64,000 nt of DNA from Bacteroidales bacterium (GCA_029210565.1 JARGFQ010000018.1:1-64000), one strand, 5' to 3'; counted from the stretch's first letter, positions 18,048 to 26,500 are shown. The notes: generated from the sequence alone by a model not told the origin. A program made the numbers and translations.

Positions 18048-18055
18048 CAAAAGTA
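18048..18055 (-). promoter_or_regulatory. Bacteroidota -7 promoter box for the MFS operon
   Basis: The minus strand reads TACTTTTG (TAnnTTTG), 63 nt before the ATG at 17984. It overlaps the candidate TTG start at 18050, which rules that start out. Confidence 0.55.
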
Positions 18056-18159
18056 ACTTTTCAGCAATTCCAAAAATGATTTAGGGGTAAATATTTATCT
18101 GATCATATAAATCAGGTCATATTGTTGTTAATTTGTTCCGGAAATCAATACTGACAGTT

Positions 18160-18837
18160 ATGCAACAAGGATTAAAAGTCATAATCACCGGCGCTACCGG
18201 AATGGTCGGAGAGGGTGTACTGCTGGTATGCCTTGAAAACCCGGCCATCAGCAATGTGCTTATCATAAACAGAAAACCGCTCGGCATCACTCATCCAAAA
18301 CTGAAGGAGATCATCCACGAGGATTTCCATGATCTCTCACCGGTGGCCGAGCATCTCGCAGGATATGATGCATGCTTCTTCTGCCTGGGGGTATCTTCAG
18401 TGGGAATGAAGATAGGTCCGTACCGTAAAGTCACCTATGACCTGACAATGCATTTTGGGGAAACGGTGAGCCCGCTCAACAAGGATATGGTGTTCATCTA
18501 TGTATCAGGAGCAGGTACTGACGGTACGGAGCAGGGAAAGATAGAATGGGCACGTATCAAGGATAAGACCGAAAACGACCTGAGGAAGCTGCCCTTCAAA
18601 AGGGTTTACGGCTACCGTCCGGGATTCATCAAACCATATAAGGGGCAGAAGAAAGCGCATGCCTTCTACACTTACATAAACTGGTTCTTCCCTGTCGGCA
18701 AAATGCTAAGCCCGGATTATTTCAACACAATGGAGGAGCTGGGACTCTCGATGATAAGGCTTGTCAGGCATGACTACCCGAAGGAGACAATCTACGGAAG
18801 AGATATCACCCGGCTGGCACGGGAACAAACCGCCTGA
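18160..18837 (+). CDS. NAD(P)-binding SDR-family protein (epimerase-like)
   Basis: This 225-residue protein opens with the dinucleotide-binding pattern VIITGATGMVGEGVLLVCL (TGxTGxxG). It follows the atypical short-chain dehydrogenase layout of YbjT/HTATIP2-type proteins: CFFCLGVSS after the third strand, FIYVSGAGTDG, and YRPGFIKP near the C-terminus. A classical YxxxK active site is not clear, so it may be a redox sensor or have an unknown reaction. The frame opens with TTG at 18133, but the ATG at 18160 starts exactly before the Rossmann strand. The YciI-family gene follows 15 nt downstream and is probably cotranscribed. Confidence 0.8.
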   Translation: MQQGLKVIITGATGMVGEGVLLVCLENPAISNVLIINRKPLGITHPKLKEIIHEDFHDLSPVAEHLAGYDACFFCLGVSSVGMKIGPYRKVTYDLTMHFGETVSPLNKDMVFIYVSGAGTDGTEQGKIEWARIKDKTENDLRKLPFKRVYGYRPGFIKPYKGQKKAHAFYTYINWFFPVGKMLSPDYFNTMEELGLSMIRLVRHDYPKETIYGRDITRLAREQTA

Positions 18838-18852
18838 TCAAAATTTGAACTC

Positions 18853-19125
18853 ATGTATTATATTCTCTTTTACAAGACAGTCGACAACTACATCGAGCGA
18901 CGGGCTCCCTTCCGCGAGGAGCATCTCGGGCTGATACAGGAATTCCACAGTGACGGACGCATGGTGATGGCCGGGGCAATGGCAGAGCCGGTCGACGGTG
19001 CCGTGCTAATTTTCAGGGGAGACAACCCTGACGCCGCACAAGACTTCGTCAAACGTGATCCCTACGTGAAAAACGGCCTGATATCCGAGTGGTCGGTCAG
19101 ACCGTGGAACGTGGTGACAGGCTGA
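18853..19125 (+). CDS. YciI family protein
   Basis: This 90-residue protein has the ferredoxin-like YciI fold. Typical features are MYYILFYKTVDNYIERRAPF, the conserved His in REEHLGLIQEF, the GAMAEPVDGAVLIFRG core and the Asp in VKRDPYVKNGL. The family is poorly defined; some members act as small dechlorinases or EthD-like enzymes, and the His-Asp pair is the presumed active site. It lies directly behind the SDR gene and is likely in the same transcript. Confidence 0.85.
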   Translation: MYYILFYKTVDNYIERRAPFREEHLGLIQEFHSDGRMVMAGAMAEPVDGAVLIFRGDNPDAAQDFVKRDPYVKNGLISEWSVRPWNVVTG

Positions 19126-19214
19126 AGATCGCCGATGAGCTGCGTCGGTGGCCGCAACACAAGCCACACCCGGTTGACAGGTAGAAGGGGTAAGCAGAAA
19201 GCAGGAAACAGGAT

Positions 19215-19239
19215 AGAGACGCGCAACTTGTGCGTCTCT
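19215..19239. terminator. Hairpin between convergent genes, possible two-way terminator
   Basis: AGAGACGC (19215-19222) pairs with GCGTCTCT (19232-19239) across a 9-nt loop. The right arm overlaps the stop codon of the minus-strand octaheme gene. The AGAGACGC palindrome type is, from memory, frequent in Bacteroidota intergenic DNA, so it may also be a dispersed repeat. Confidence 0.5.
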
Positions 19240-21646
19240 ATTTGCCTGCAGCATCAACCAACTGCCTGCCGGCAGGATTATCCGGGAATTTCTGAGCGAG
19301 CTGCCGTGCATAGATCATGGCCTTAGCCTTCTCACCGTGCTCCAGGTAGAAGGTGGCCAGGGCATACAGGTAATCATAGTTGTCAGGTTCCCGGCCGAGA
19401 ACTTTTAGCAGATACCCTTCTGCTGCCCCGGTATTGCCCAGAGCATTCTCAAGCAGCCCCAGGTTGTAGAGGATCCTCGTCTGCTCAGGCTTCAGCGCAG
19501 CTGCCTTTTGAAAGTACTCCCTGCTCTCCCCGTATCTCCCCTGTTCAGCCAGCAACATTGCCAGGGAGCTGTTTATCTCATGCAGCTCCGGGTGCTCTGC
19601 CAGTATCTCGCGGAGAAGCCTCTCCGCCTCGCTGTAGTTACCCTGCCTGGCATATACCGTGGCCAGGTTTACCTTTGCCAGGTAGAAGAGTCCGTCGATC
19701 CTGAGCGCCTCCCTGTAAGATTCTGCTGCCTTCTCCAGCTCACCGGCGTTGGCATGCATAATACCCAGGTTGAAAGCACCTCCCGGGAAGTCAGCCGTAT
19801 ACGTGTTTATCGCCCTGTACTCCTCAAGGGCTGCTTTCCTGGCTTTCCTCGCGGCGGCGCTCAGCTGCTCAGCCGGCAGCTCTGACAGCCTAATACCGGC
19901 CTCGGCGCGGATGGCTCTGACAGGGTCATTGAGGCGAGGCATCATTAACTTTTCGTAAGTGACAGCATCAGTCGGGTTGTAGCTCATGACAGCCGTATGC
20001 CGCACCAGCGATGCCGGGTCTGTCATTGCCCGCTCCACTGCCCTGTTACTCTCTGAGGTGTTGAACCGTCCCAGGTACCTCACCGCCGTGGCCCTCACCA
20101 TAAGAGGGAAGAGCTCATTCTCAGCATAAAGCACCAGGTGGGGAATTACGCTGCGGTCACCTCTGTCAGCCGCCGCAAAGGTCTCACCGTAATGGGGGCG
20201 CCTTCTCTCACCGTACCACTTCTCAATATAACTCAGCGACCAAGCTGTCGTTTTGTCTTTGTGACAGTCGTTGCACGGGTTGGGTGTCCCTATGCTCATC
20301 GTCAGGTCGGGACGCGGTATTCTGAAGCTGTGATCGCGCCTGTAGTCATTGCCCATATAGTACCTGCCGGTCATGTGACAGTTGACGCACTGTGCTCCGG
20401 TGCCTTCAACATATTCCGGCTCCCCGCGGTTTATCAGCTTACTGATGCCGGTACTCTCTCCGGATCCCCCTGCTCCCGTGCCTGCCGGTTGCCCGTCGGC
20501 GGTGCTTTGAATGTCTTCCGGTTGCCCTGTGCCAGTTCCCGGTTCCATCTTGTGAAAGTGATGCCGCGGGGAGTCGTAGATATCCGGCCGGTGGCACTGG
20601 AGGCAGAGCCTGTTGTCGGGCTCCATCGTAGTGGCAGAATGGGAATCATGACAGTCGCTGCACATAACCTCCTTCTCAAACATCCTGCTCTGGGTGAACG
20701 AGCCGAACTCGTAAACCTCGTCCAGTATCTGGCCGTCAGCATAGTATAAGGGCGGCGATACGAGCATCGGGATCATATAGTTAAGCAGGTCGCTGTTGTC
20801 ATCCTCATAGTCGCCCATAATGGCACGGCGTGAGTGACAGCGGGCACATACATTGAGCAGCTCTTCGCTGGTGAGGTTGCTGGTCCGTACTATCAAACCG
20901 GTATTGACATCCATTGGTCTTGACCCCTCCGGCAGATTGGCCCAGATGATGTGATCGGAAGCGGGACCGTGGCACGCCTCGCAGCTGACATCGATCTCCG
21001 ACCAGGTGGTGTTATAGCTTCCGGTTAGCGGATCGTAATTCTTCTTCAGATTCGTGGAGTGGCAGTCGGCGCACATACCGTTCCAGTTCTGCGCCTGGCC
21101 GGTCCAGTATAGCCAGTTACCAGGGCCCAGATCTTCGCCGTCATAAACCGTGTCGCCCAGGTGGAACCACCTGCTCTTCTCTGTATCCCATGCCATGGGG
21201 AGACACTGCAACCTCCCCCCTTCAAACGGCACCAGGTACTGCTGCAGGGGCGTATACCCGAATGTATAGGCGACCTGGAAATCCTCAAAACTGCCGGTCG
21301 GACCCTCGGTATTGACATAAAAGAGGCTGTCGCGGCGGAACATGCGGTGCACCTTGCCACGGTGACTGAACTCATAATTGTTGAAGTCGCCCAGGACAGT
21401 GCTGTCCGTAGCCCTGTCCATGGCAAGGTCGTGGTGAGATCCCACCCAGAGGTCATCCTCAATCTTATGACACTCGACACAGGCGTTCCTGCCTACAAAA
21501 TAAGCCCCTGATACCGTCTCTGCCTTCTGCTTCTCCAGGGCTGTCCTTGCCAGGTAAACGGGAAACGCCGCGACAAAGATGACCGTAGCCGCGAACCCTG
21601 CCCTCTTCCAGGGTCCCATCCCGTTTTCTGCCTGTTTATACCGCAT
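19238..21646 (-). CDS. Octaheme c-type cytochrome with HEAT and TPR repeats
   Basis: This 802-residue protein has an N-terminal membrane anchor (about residues 12-33) and eight CxxCH haem sites: CVECH, CADCH, CEACH, CARCH, CSDCH, CLQCH, CVNCH and CNDCH. Between haem sites 6 and 7 is a Gly/Thr/Gln-rich insert. After the haem domain come HEAT-like segments (VRATAVRYLGRF, VRHTAVMSYNP, VRAIRAEAGIRL) and then four or more TPR units (for example SYREALRIDGLFYLAKVNLA and YFQKAAALKPEQTRILYNLG). It would carry electrons on the outer face of the inner membrane. It is the last gene of the operon behind cytochrome b and the Rieske protein and overlaps the latter by 11 nt, so it is probably the electron acceptor of that complex, replacing cytochrome c1 or f. 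Confidence 0.9.
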   Translation of the reverse strand: MRYKQAENGMGPWKRAGFAATVIFVAAFPVYLARTALEKQKAETVSGAYFVGRNACVECHKIEDDLWVGSHHDLAMDRATDSTVLGDFNNYEFSHRGKVHRMFRRDSLFYVNTEGPTGSFEDFQVAYTFGYTPLQQYLVPFEGGRLQCLPMAWDTEKSRWFHLGDTVYDGEDLGPGNWLYWTGQAQNWNGMCADCHSTNLKKNYDPLTGSYNTTWSEIDVSCEACHGPASDHIIWANLPEGSRPMDVNTGLIVRTSNLTSEELLNVCARCHSRRAIMGDYEDDNSDLLNYMIPMLVSPPLYYADGQILDEVYEFGSFTQSRMFEKEVMCSDCHDSHSATTMEPDNRLCLQCHRPDIYDSPRHHFHKMEPGTGTGQPEDIQSTADGQPAGTGAGGSGESTGISKLINRGEPEYVEGTGAQCVNCHMTGRYYMGNDYRRDHSFRIPRPDLTMSIGTPNPCNDCHKDKTTAWSLSYIEKWYGERRRPHYGETFAAADRGDRSVIPHLVLYAENELFPLMVRATAVRYLGRFNTSESNRAVERAMTDPASLVRHTAVMSYNPTDAVTYEKLMMPRLNDPVRAIRAEAGIRLSELPAEQLSAAARKARKAALEEYRAINTYTADFPGGAFNLGIMHANAGELEKAAESYREALRIDGLFYLAKVNLATVYARQGNYSEAERLLREILAEHPELHEINSSLAMLLAEQGRYGESREYFQKAAALKPEQTRILYNLGLLENALGNTGAAEGYLLKVLGREPDNYDYLYALATFYLEHGEKAKAMIYARQLAQKFPDNPAGRQLVDAAGK

Positions 21647-22271
21647 AGGTCACCTGCTCCTGTTCGAACCTCTTCCGTTTCGTCTGCCGGCTGATGTCGA
21701 CCTTCACCTTACCCTCCTCGATTATCACCGGGAAATAGTCGAGCGGCCTCGGTGCCGGCGAGCTCAGCACCACCCCCTGCCGGTCAAAGGCCGATGAATG
21801 GCACGGGCAGTCGAACTGTTTTTTCGTCTCATCCCACAGAACCGAGCATCCGAGGTGCGGGCATACTATCGAGAGAGCCAGGAACCCGCCCTCCTTCTCC
21901 CTTATGATATAGAGCTTGTTAATCCTGTCGGGCGTCATCGTTCCTGAAGGAAAATCTTCAATATTACCAATCACTCTGAGCGTTGCGCCGGGTTCGCTGC
22001 TTCCTGCCTCCCTCGAAGGCTTCAGCAGACTGACGAGGAAGATGAAGAGCTCCGCCACAGCCACCAGCCCGAGTATCTTCCATGCCCTCCGAAGGAAGTT
22101 CCTTCTTCCCTCTTCCGGCCTGGGAGAATTAATGCCTCCCTCCTCAGGCTTGTTGACGTAAATTCTTCCATCCTCCTGCCCAGGTGAGGTTCTTTTTCTC
22201 TCCCCCGGCCTGTGAAAATTGCCCCTTTCCCCTCCTGGTTCTTTTTGATATGCTGCAGGTCTCTTTTTCAC
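21636..22271 (-). CDS. Rieske iron-sulfur protein of a bc-type complex
   Basis: This 211-residue protein has a single membrane helix (about 66-83) followed by a Rieske domain. The cluster ligands are Cys137 and His139 in CPHLGC and Cys155 and His158 in CPCHSS; Cys142 and Cys157 would form the usual disulfide. It accepts an electron from quinol at the cytochrome b Qo site. The N-terminal 55 residues, on the cytoplasmic side, are unusual: a proline/glutamate/arginine-rich run of degenerate units such as KPEEGGINSP and RPEEGRRNF. RRNFLRRAW just before the helix resembles a Tat signal, as in other Rieske proteins. It lies 22 nt after the cytochrome b gene and overlaps the octaheme gene. Confidence 0.92.
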   Translation of the reverse strand: MKKRPAAYQKEPGGERGNFHRPGERKRTSPGQEDGRIYVNKPEEGGINSPRPEEGRRNFLRRAWKILGLVAVAELFIFLVSLLKPSREAGSSEPGATLRVIGNIEDFPSGTMTPDRINKLYIIREKEGGFLALSIVCPHLGCSVLWDETKKQFDCPCHSSAFDRQGVVLSSPAPRPLDYFPVIIEEGKVKVDISRQTKRKRFEQEQVTYAV

Positions 22272-22293
22272 TGTTCAGCGCTACTTTTTCTGT

Positions 22294-23595
22294 TCATACC
22301 TTCCACGGCCACACCAGGTTCATCCCTTCACCCCGGAGGAATATGCCCGTAAGGGTGAGAATTGTATACGAAGTGACAATCACAACCACAACAGCCTGTA
22401 TCATCTCTGACCGGTTGAGCGAGAAACGCCTGCGGATATAGTTCATAAAAACCCACACAGTCAGCGCCAGCAACAGAAAAGGTATAAATCCCGTTGTTAT
22501 CAGAGGCGGCACCGCCGGGAGAAGCAGCTCGGGATCAGGCAACAGCTCGCTCAGGCCGATGAACAGCACAGTAAAGAGAGCTCCTGCCGCGAGAGAGAAT
22601 TTTGCCGATCTGACTCCGCGGTCGGAGAGGAACCATATGCCCTGGTTGACGTCGTCACTCCTGATGAAAGGCATCCATACTGCGGCAGTCAGCACCGTCA
22701 CCGGGAATACCACCACTGCAAAGAAAGGATGGAAGTGTATCAGCAACTCCTGCAATCCCATAAAATACCACGGTGCCTTGGCGGGGTTGGGACTGAACGA
22801 GGGGTTGGCACGTTCTCTCAGTGGAGCGTCAAACAGGCTGCTGATGAGGAATATGGCTGCAAGAAGGGCCACTGCCACGACAAACTCGCGGTTGACAAGG
22901 TGGGGTCTGGTATCAACCATGGGACTTCCCATGTCTTTTTCAGCGACAATTACACCGCCGGCCCTGCGTATGCGCCAGAAGTGCCATGCCATCAATGCTA
23001 TTATCAGCAGTGGGATTATCCCGGTATGAAGGTTGAAGAAGTTGGTGAGCGTGGGCTGTCCCACCTCCTTTCCTCCCAGCAGCGCCTCCCTGATGAGTTC
23101 ACCGGCGAGGGGCACATACGACAGCAGGCTGGTGGCCACCGTCACCGCCCAGTATGAGAGCTGGTCCCACGGCAGCAGGTAGCCAGTGAAATTCGACAGC
23201 ACCACCAGTATAAGCAATGCCAGTCCCAGTATCCACGAGACATCCCTGGGTGTGCGGTAGGCGCCTGTAAAGACGACGCGCAGCATGTGAAGGAAGACTA
23301 TCCACACCATTGCCAGGGCGCTCCAGTGGTGAATGCTGCGCAACATTTTTCCGAAGAGAAGGCTCTCCTGAAGATTCAGGATCGAATTGTAGGCCTCCCC
23401 GGGAGAAGGCTCATAATGAAATTTCAGCAGCAGTCCGGTAACGACCTGTATCACCATCAGTAGTGCCGCCATGCCGCCAAGTCCGAAGGTGAGGCTGAAG
23501 CGCAGCGTTGACGCCCTCACCTTACGGGGATGAAGGTGAAGTATCAGGCCGAAGGGATTCTTCTTATGCTTTTTCGTAGCTGAATTTTGTTCCAT
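22294..23595 (-). CDS. Cytochrome b subunit of a bc-type quinol oxidoreductase
   Basis: This 433-residue inner-membrane protein combines a cytochrome b6-like N-terminal half and a subunit IV-like C-terminal half in one chain. It binds two b haems through His residues in SIHHWSALAMVWIVFLHMLR and in FFNLHTGIIPLL and GKMLR-adjacent helices. GYLLPWDQLSYWA is the usual Qo loop. The Qo signature, normally PEWY, reads APWY here (KAPWYFMGLQELL), so the usual Glu is absent. The chain ends MNLVWPWKV, like subunit IV. It is first in the operon with the Rieske and octaheme genes, behind a clear -7 box, and would oxidise menaquinol. Confidence 0.93.
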   Translation of the reverse strand: MEQNSATKKHKKNPFGLILHLHPRKVRASTLRFSLTFGLGGMAALLMVIQVVTGLLLKFHYEPSPGEAYNSILNLQESLLFGKMLRSIHHWSALAMVWIVFLHMLRVVFTGAYRTPRDVSWILGLALLILVVLSNFTGYLLPWDQLSYWAVTVATSLLSYVPLAGELIREALLGGKEVGQPTLTNFFNLHTGIIPLLIIALMAWHFWRIRRAGGVIVAEKDMGSPMVDTRPHLVNREFVVAVALLAAIFLISSLFDAPLRERANPSFSPNPAKAPWYFMGLQELLIHFHPFFAVVVFPVTVLTAAVWMPFIRSDDVNQGIWFLSDRGVRSAKFSLAAGALFTVLFIGLSELLPDPELLLPAVPPLITTGFIPFLLLALTVWVFMNYIRRRFSLNRSEMIQAVVVVIVTSYTILTLTGIFLRGEGMNLVWPWKV

Positions 23596-23623
23596 GGACT
23601 TTTCCGGCGGGATGCCATCAAAG

Positions 23624-23631
23624 CAAAGATA
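23624..23631 (-). promoter_or_regulatory. Bacteroidota -7 promoter box for the bc-complex operon
   Basis: The minus strand reads TATCTTTG 28 nt before the cytochrome b ATG at 23595. A TTTTTG occurs 15 nt further upstream, somewhat closer than the usual -33 element. Confidence 0.6.
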
Positions 23632-23766
23632 ATTTTTTCAGACATTCAAAAATTATCGCGTGGCAGCCTTCTACGATATATCAAGGCTTCAAGTATTGTA
23701 GAACCATGGTCATCCTGAATTTATGCGTCATCAACCTTAAAGGAATTAGTCTGGGCGGATTTTTTA

Positions 23767-23774
23767 TATCTTTG
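23767..23774 (+). promoter_or_regulatory. Bacteroidota -7 promoter box for the tRNA locus
   Basis: TATCTTTG lies just upstream of the broken tRNA copy and 73 nt before the intact tRNA-Val, so the transcript would carry both. Confidence 0.55.
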
Positions 23775-23783
23775 TCCCCGCCC

Positions 23784-23843
23784 GGGGCGTTAGCTCAGTT
23801 TGTTAGTCCGCCAGCCGGCGGATCACACGCAAGGGCATTTAAC
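23784..23843 (+). pseudogene. Degenerate tRNA-Val copy interrupted by a palindrome
   Basis: GGGGCGTTAGCTCAGT (23784-23799) copies the 5' end of the intact tRNA just downstream. TCACACGCAAG (23823-23833) copies its anticodon loop and 3' anticodon stem. Between them the expected 5' anticodon-stem bases are replaced by TCCGCCAGCCGGCGGA (23807-23822). The T arm and the 3' acceptor strand are missing, so it cannot fold as a tRNA. Confidence 0.65.
23807..23822. repeat. Short palindromic element TCCGCC-AGCC-GGCGGA
   Basis: Perfect 6-bp arms with a 4-nt loop, inserted in the degenerate tRNA copy. Same arms as the element at 6870-6885. Confidence 0.6.
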
Positions 23844-23847
23844 AGAA

Positions 23848-23922
23848 GGGACGTTAGCTCAGTCGGTTTAGAGCGCTTGCTTCACACGCAAGAGGTCACT
23901 GGTTCGAATCCAGTACGTCCCA
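23848..23922 (+). tRNA. tRNA-Val(CAC)
   Basis: All four stems can be drawn: acceptor GGGACGT with ACGTCCC, D stem GCTC/GAGC, anticodon stem CTTGC/GCAAG and T stem ACTGG/CCAGT with loop TTCGAAT. The anticodon loop TTCACAC (23881-23887) carries CAC at 23883-23885, which reads the Val codon GTG. The discriminator base is A and the CCA end is not encoded. The 3' end lies 6 nt from the stop codon of the convergent M28 peptidase gene. Confidence 0.95.
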
Positions 23923-23928
23923 CAAGCT

Positions 23929-24879
23929 TCAGTAGTTTTTGTCGAGGACCAGGGCAAATGATGCCCTGACTATCTCCCTGCAATATTGAAAATTGCATAC
24001 GGAAGTAACATCGCCGACAGAATGATATGTGCTTTCGATGTCACTCTGATGAAAGAAGAGAGCCCTGAAGCCATTCATATAATATGCGTAGCTGTCGCTT
24101 CGGTTATAATTTGTGTTATCTGAATAGGAGACCAGGGTACTGTTGACCGCACACAGGGCTGCCGCCTCGTTCTTCAGCCCCTCAGAGTTGTCATAGTGAA
24201 TTATGTTAACAAGCCATGGGGTTGTTGACGGCTCTTCAAGGTAGGCTATCATGTCATAATTGATCATCATCTTTATCCTGTTGCCTGCGGATGCATCCTG
24301 ACCGGCCTGGTAGAGGCTGCCATGCAGTCCCAGCTCTTCCGCAGCAAAGGCTATGAAGCTGACAGTATGCTTCGGCCTGAACCTGCGTTCCTTTATGATA
24401 CGAGCTATCTCCAGTACCGCAGCCACCCCTGAAGCATTGTCATTTGCACCGGGGGAGAGGGTGAACGGATCACCTTCCGAAACAATATTGTCATAATGAG
24501 CCCCCACAATGCAGATGCTGTCATCTTCCCTACCCGGCAGGGATGCAATAATATTGTACTGCCATGATGAATATTCTATCTCCCGGTATGTCCTGGTGAG
24601 ATAGAATGAATCCAGGCTGGCAGAAAGGTAGCCGAAAGCAATGAAACGGTTTCTTATCTGTTCGGCCACCTCCCTGTGATTGTCGGCCAGCGCAAACCGT
24701 GTGTCCATTTCCTCCATCCACCGGACGTACGATTCAAGACTGTCTGAACTCACATGGTCAACAATGTGCTGAATATACTCAGCCTTTGTCATCGGCGGCT
24801 CTTTCTGGCAGCCGGATAATGCAACTAGCATTGAAAGAGCCAAAAACAGAATGTGATATTTCTTTCTCCTGATCTTCAT
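23929..24879 (-). CDS. M28 family zinc aminopeptidase, lipoprotein
   Basis: This 316-residue protein has a lipoprotein signal (LALSMLVALSGC) and the M28 fold. The two-zinc site is visible: His in VGAHYDNIV, the bridging Asp in PGANDNASGVA, the Glu pair in AFAAEELGLHGS, Asp in MINYDMIAYL and His in ESTYHSVGDV. It would trim peptides at the periplasmic or outer face of the envelope. The frame opens at a TTG at 24891, but the ATG at 24879 starts the signal peptide directly. Together with the S46 and S41 enzymes it points to a peptide-using lifestyle. Confidence 0.92.
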   Translation of the reverse strand: MKIRRKKYHILFLALSMLVALSGCQKEPPMTKAEYIQHIVDHVSSDSLESYVRWMEEMDTRFALADNHREVAEQIRNRFIAFGYLSASLDSFYLTRTYREIEYSSWQYNIIASLPGREDDSICIVGAHYDNIVSEGDPFTLSPGANDNASGVAAVLEIARIIKERRFRPKHTVSFIAFAAEELGLHGSLYQAGQDASAGNRIKMMINYDMIAYLEEPSTTPWLVNIIHYDNSEGLKNEAAALCAVNSTLVSYSDNTNYNRSDSYAYYMNGFRALFFHQSDIESTYHSVGDVTSVCNFQYCREIVRASFALVLDKNY

Positions 24880-25023
24880 AGATCCCTGCAAAAGAATTAA
24901 TAATGTAAAAGTACTTCTTTTAGCAGTTACTGATATTGCCGTATATGGTCAGGTTTTATAAGCCCCTGTCTCTTTCTGATAAATTTCTTTACTTTACCGG
25001 AAGAATCTCTTGCCACCCCCAGC

Positions 25024-26394
25024 ATGAGCATATTTATTAAAAACGGATTCCTTGTCAGTTCTTCCGGGACCATGCCGGCAGATGTGCATATTGAAGATGA
25101 CAGGATCTCCAATGTCGGACGTGATATTGGATATGACGAGGCAGACCGTGTGATTGATGCAGCGGGAATGTTTCTCCTTCCCGGGGGCATTGACCCCCAT
25201 GTTCACATGCACCTGCCGTCGCCCGCAGGTTTTTCATCTGACGACTTTCTTTCCGGCAGCAGGGCTGCTTTATATGGAGGCACCACAACACTGATAGACT
25301 TTGTAACTCCTGAAAAGGGGGAGCCCATGCCCCATGCACTTGAAAAGCAGATGAGAGAGGCAGAACACTCCCTGACCGACTACTCCTTTCATGTCAGTCC
25401 CGTTGAGTGGAGAGAGAGTATCCCCGGTGAGATCAGGGAGTGCATCAGGATGGGCGCTACCTCCTTCAAGGTATACATGGCCTACAAACAAACCGTTGGA
25501 CTTGGTGATGAGGATCTCCTGAGGGTGATGAAGGCTGTCGGCAAAGCCGGCGGCACGGTCACCGTCCACTGTGAGGAGGGCGATGAGATTGAGAAACTGA
25601 GAGAAAGATTCTTCCTCGACGGTCACACCCTGCCGCTTTACCATCTCCTCTCAAGACCATCACACCTTGAGGCATCTGCGGTAAAGAAGGCCATTGAACT
25701 GGCGGCAAAGGCAGAGTGCCCCCTCTATATAGTCCATGTGTCAGCCGCAGAATCACTCGAACATATCAGGGAGGCCCGTTCCCGGGGTCAGACAGTATAT
25801 GCAGAGACCTGCCCCCAGTACCTTCTTCTCGACAACTCAAAGTACACGGGACCGTTTGAACAGACCTCGCCCTACGTCATCAGCCCCCCGCTGCGCACGG
25901 AGGCCGACAGTGATGCACTCTGGCATGCCCTGGCCGACGGCACAATCCGCACCGTCGGCACCGACCACTGCCCTTTCACGGCAGAACAGAAGAGGGCCGG
26001 CCTGGAAGACTTTAGAAAAATACCCGGCGGGTCCGGAGGCGTGGAACACCGACTTGCACTGCTTTATACCTACGGGATCTTAACCGGAAGGTTAAATTTT
26101 AACCATTTAGTTAACTTATGCTCTTCTGAGCCTGCCCGGATATTTGGAATCTATCCGCGGAAAGGAGATATCAGTGCCGGCTCCGATGCTGATATTGTTA
26201 TATGGAACCCGGAGCAGGCAGGAATTATCTCGGCAGAGAGTCACCACATGAACTGTGACATCAACATCTATGAAGGTATGGCTGTAAGGGGTTCACCTGA
26301 ATATGTAATCAAAGGTGGTGAGGTGGTGATTGAAAAGGGGGTGATGACCGGCCAGGAGAGAAGGGGAAATTATCTGCTGCGTACAATCAGCTGA
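25024..26394 (+). CDS. hyuA: Dihydropyrimidinase/hydantoinase-type amidohydrolase (HyuA-like)
   Basis: This 456-residue cytoplasmic cyclic amidohydrolase opens hydantoin- or dihydropyrimidine-type rings. Zinc ligands follow the family: His59 and His61 in GIDPHVHMHLP, the carboxylated Lys149 in TSFKVYMAYK, His182 in VTVHCEEGDE, His238 in YIVHVSAAES and Asp314 in GTDHCPFT. The gene symbol is given because it sits at the edge of a ygeW/ygeY/xdhD/ygfK/ssnA set, as hyuA does in E. coli. In this pathway it may cleave a urate-derived ring intermediate; the substrate is inferred. It runs convergent to ygeW with a 149-nt gap holding a small hairpin. Confidence 0.88.
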   Translation: MSIFIKNGFLVSSSGTMPADVHIEDDRISNVGRDIGYDEADRVIDAAGMFLLPGGIDPHVHMHLPSPAGFSSDDFLSGSRAALYGGTTTLIDFVTPEKGEPMPHALEKQMREAEHSLTDYSFHVSPVEWRESIPGEIRECIRMGATSFKVYMAYKQTVGLGDEDLLRVMKAVGKAGGTVTVHCEEGDEIEKLRERFFLDGHTLPLYHLLSRPSHLEASAVKKAIELAAKAECPLYIVHVSAAESLEHIREARSRGQTVYAETCPQYLLLDNSKYTGPFEQTSPYVISPPLRTEADSDALWHALADGTIRTVGTDHCPFTAEQKRAGLEDFRKIPGGSGGVEHRLALLYTYGILTGRLNFNHLVNLCSSEPARIFGIYPRKGDISAGSDADIVIWNPEQAGIISAESHHMNCDINIYEGMAVRGSPEYVIKGGEVVIEKGVMTGQERRGNYLLRTIS

Positions 26395-26484
26395 TTGCCT
26401 GGAAAGCAGTATTGCTAATTGTATATGATCCGCCCAGGATTCTCAATATAGCCAGAAACAGGTTAGGCGATATCCTGTCTTCCT

Positions 26485-26500
26485 GCTGTCCGCCGACAGC
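26485..26500. other. Small hairpin between convergent hyuA and ygeW
   Basis: GCTGTC-CGCC-GACAGC is a perfect 6-bp stem with a 4-nt loop in the 149-nt gap. It could stop transcription from either side, but no T run is present. Confidence 0.35.

Noticed and set aside
20138..20749. 203-residue plus-strand frame within the octaheme gene
   Set aside because: It is antisense to four haem-binding motifs and has no family match by eye.
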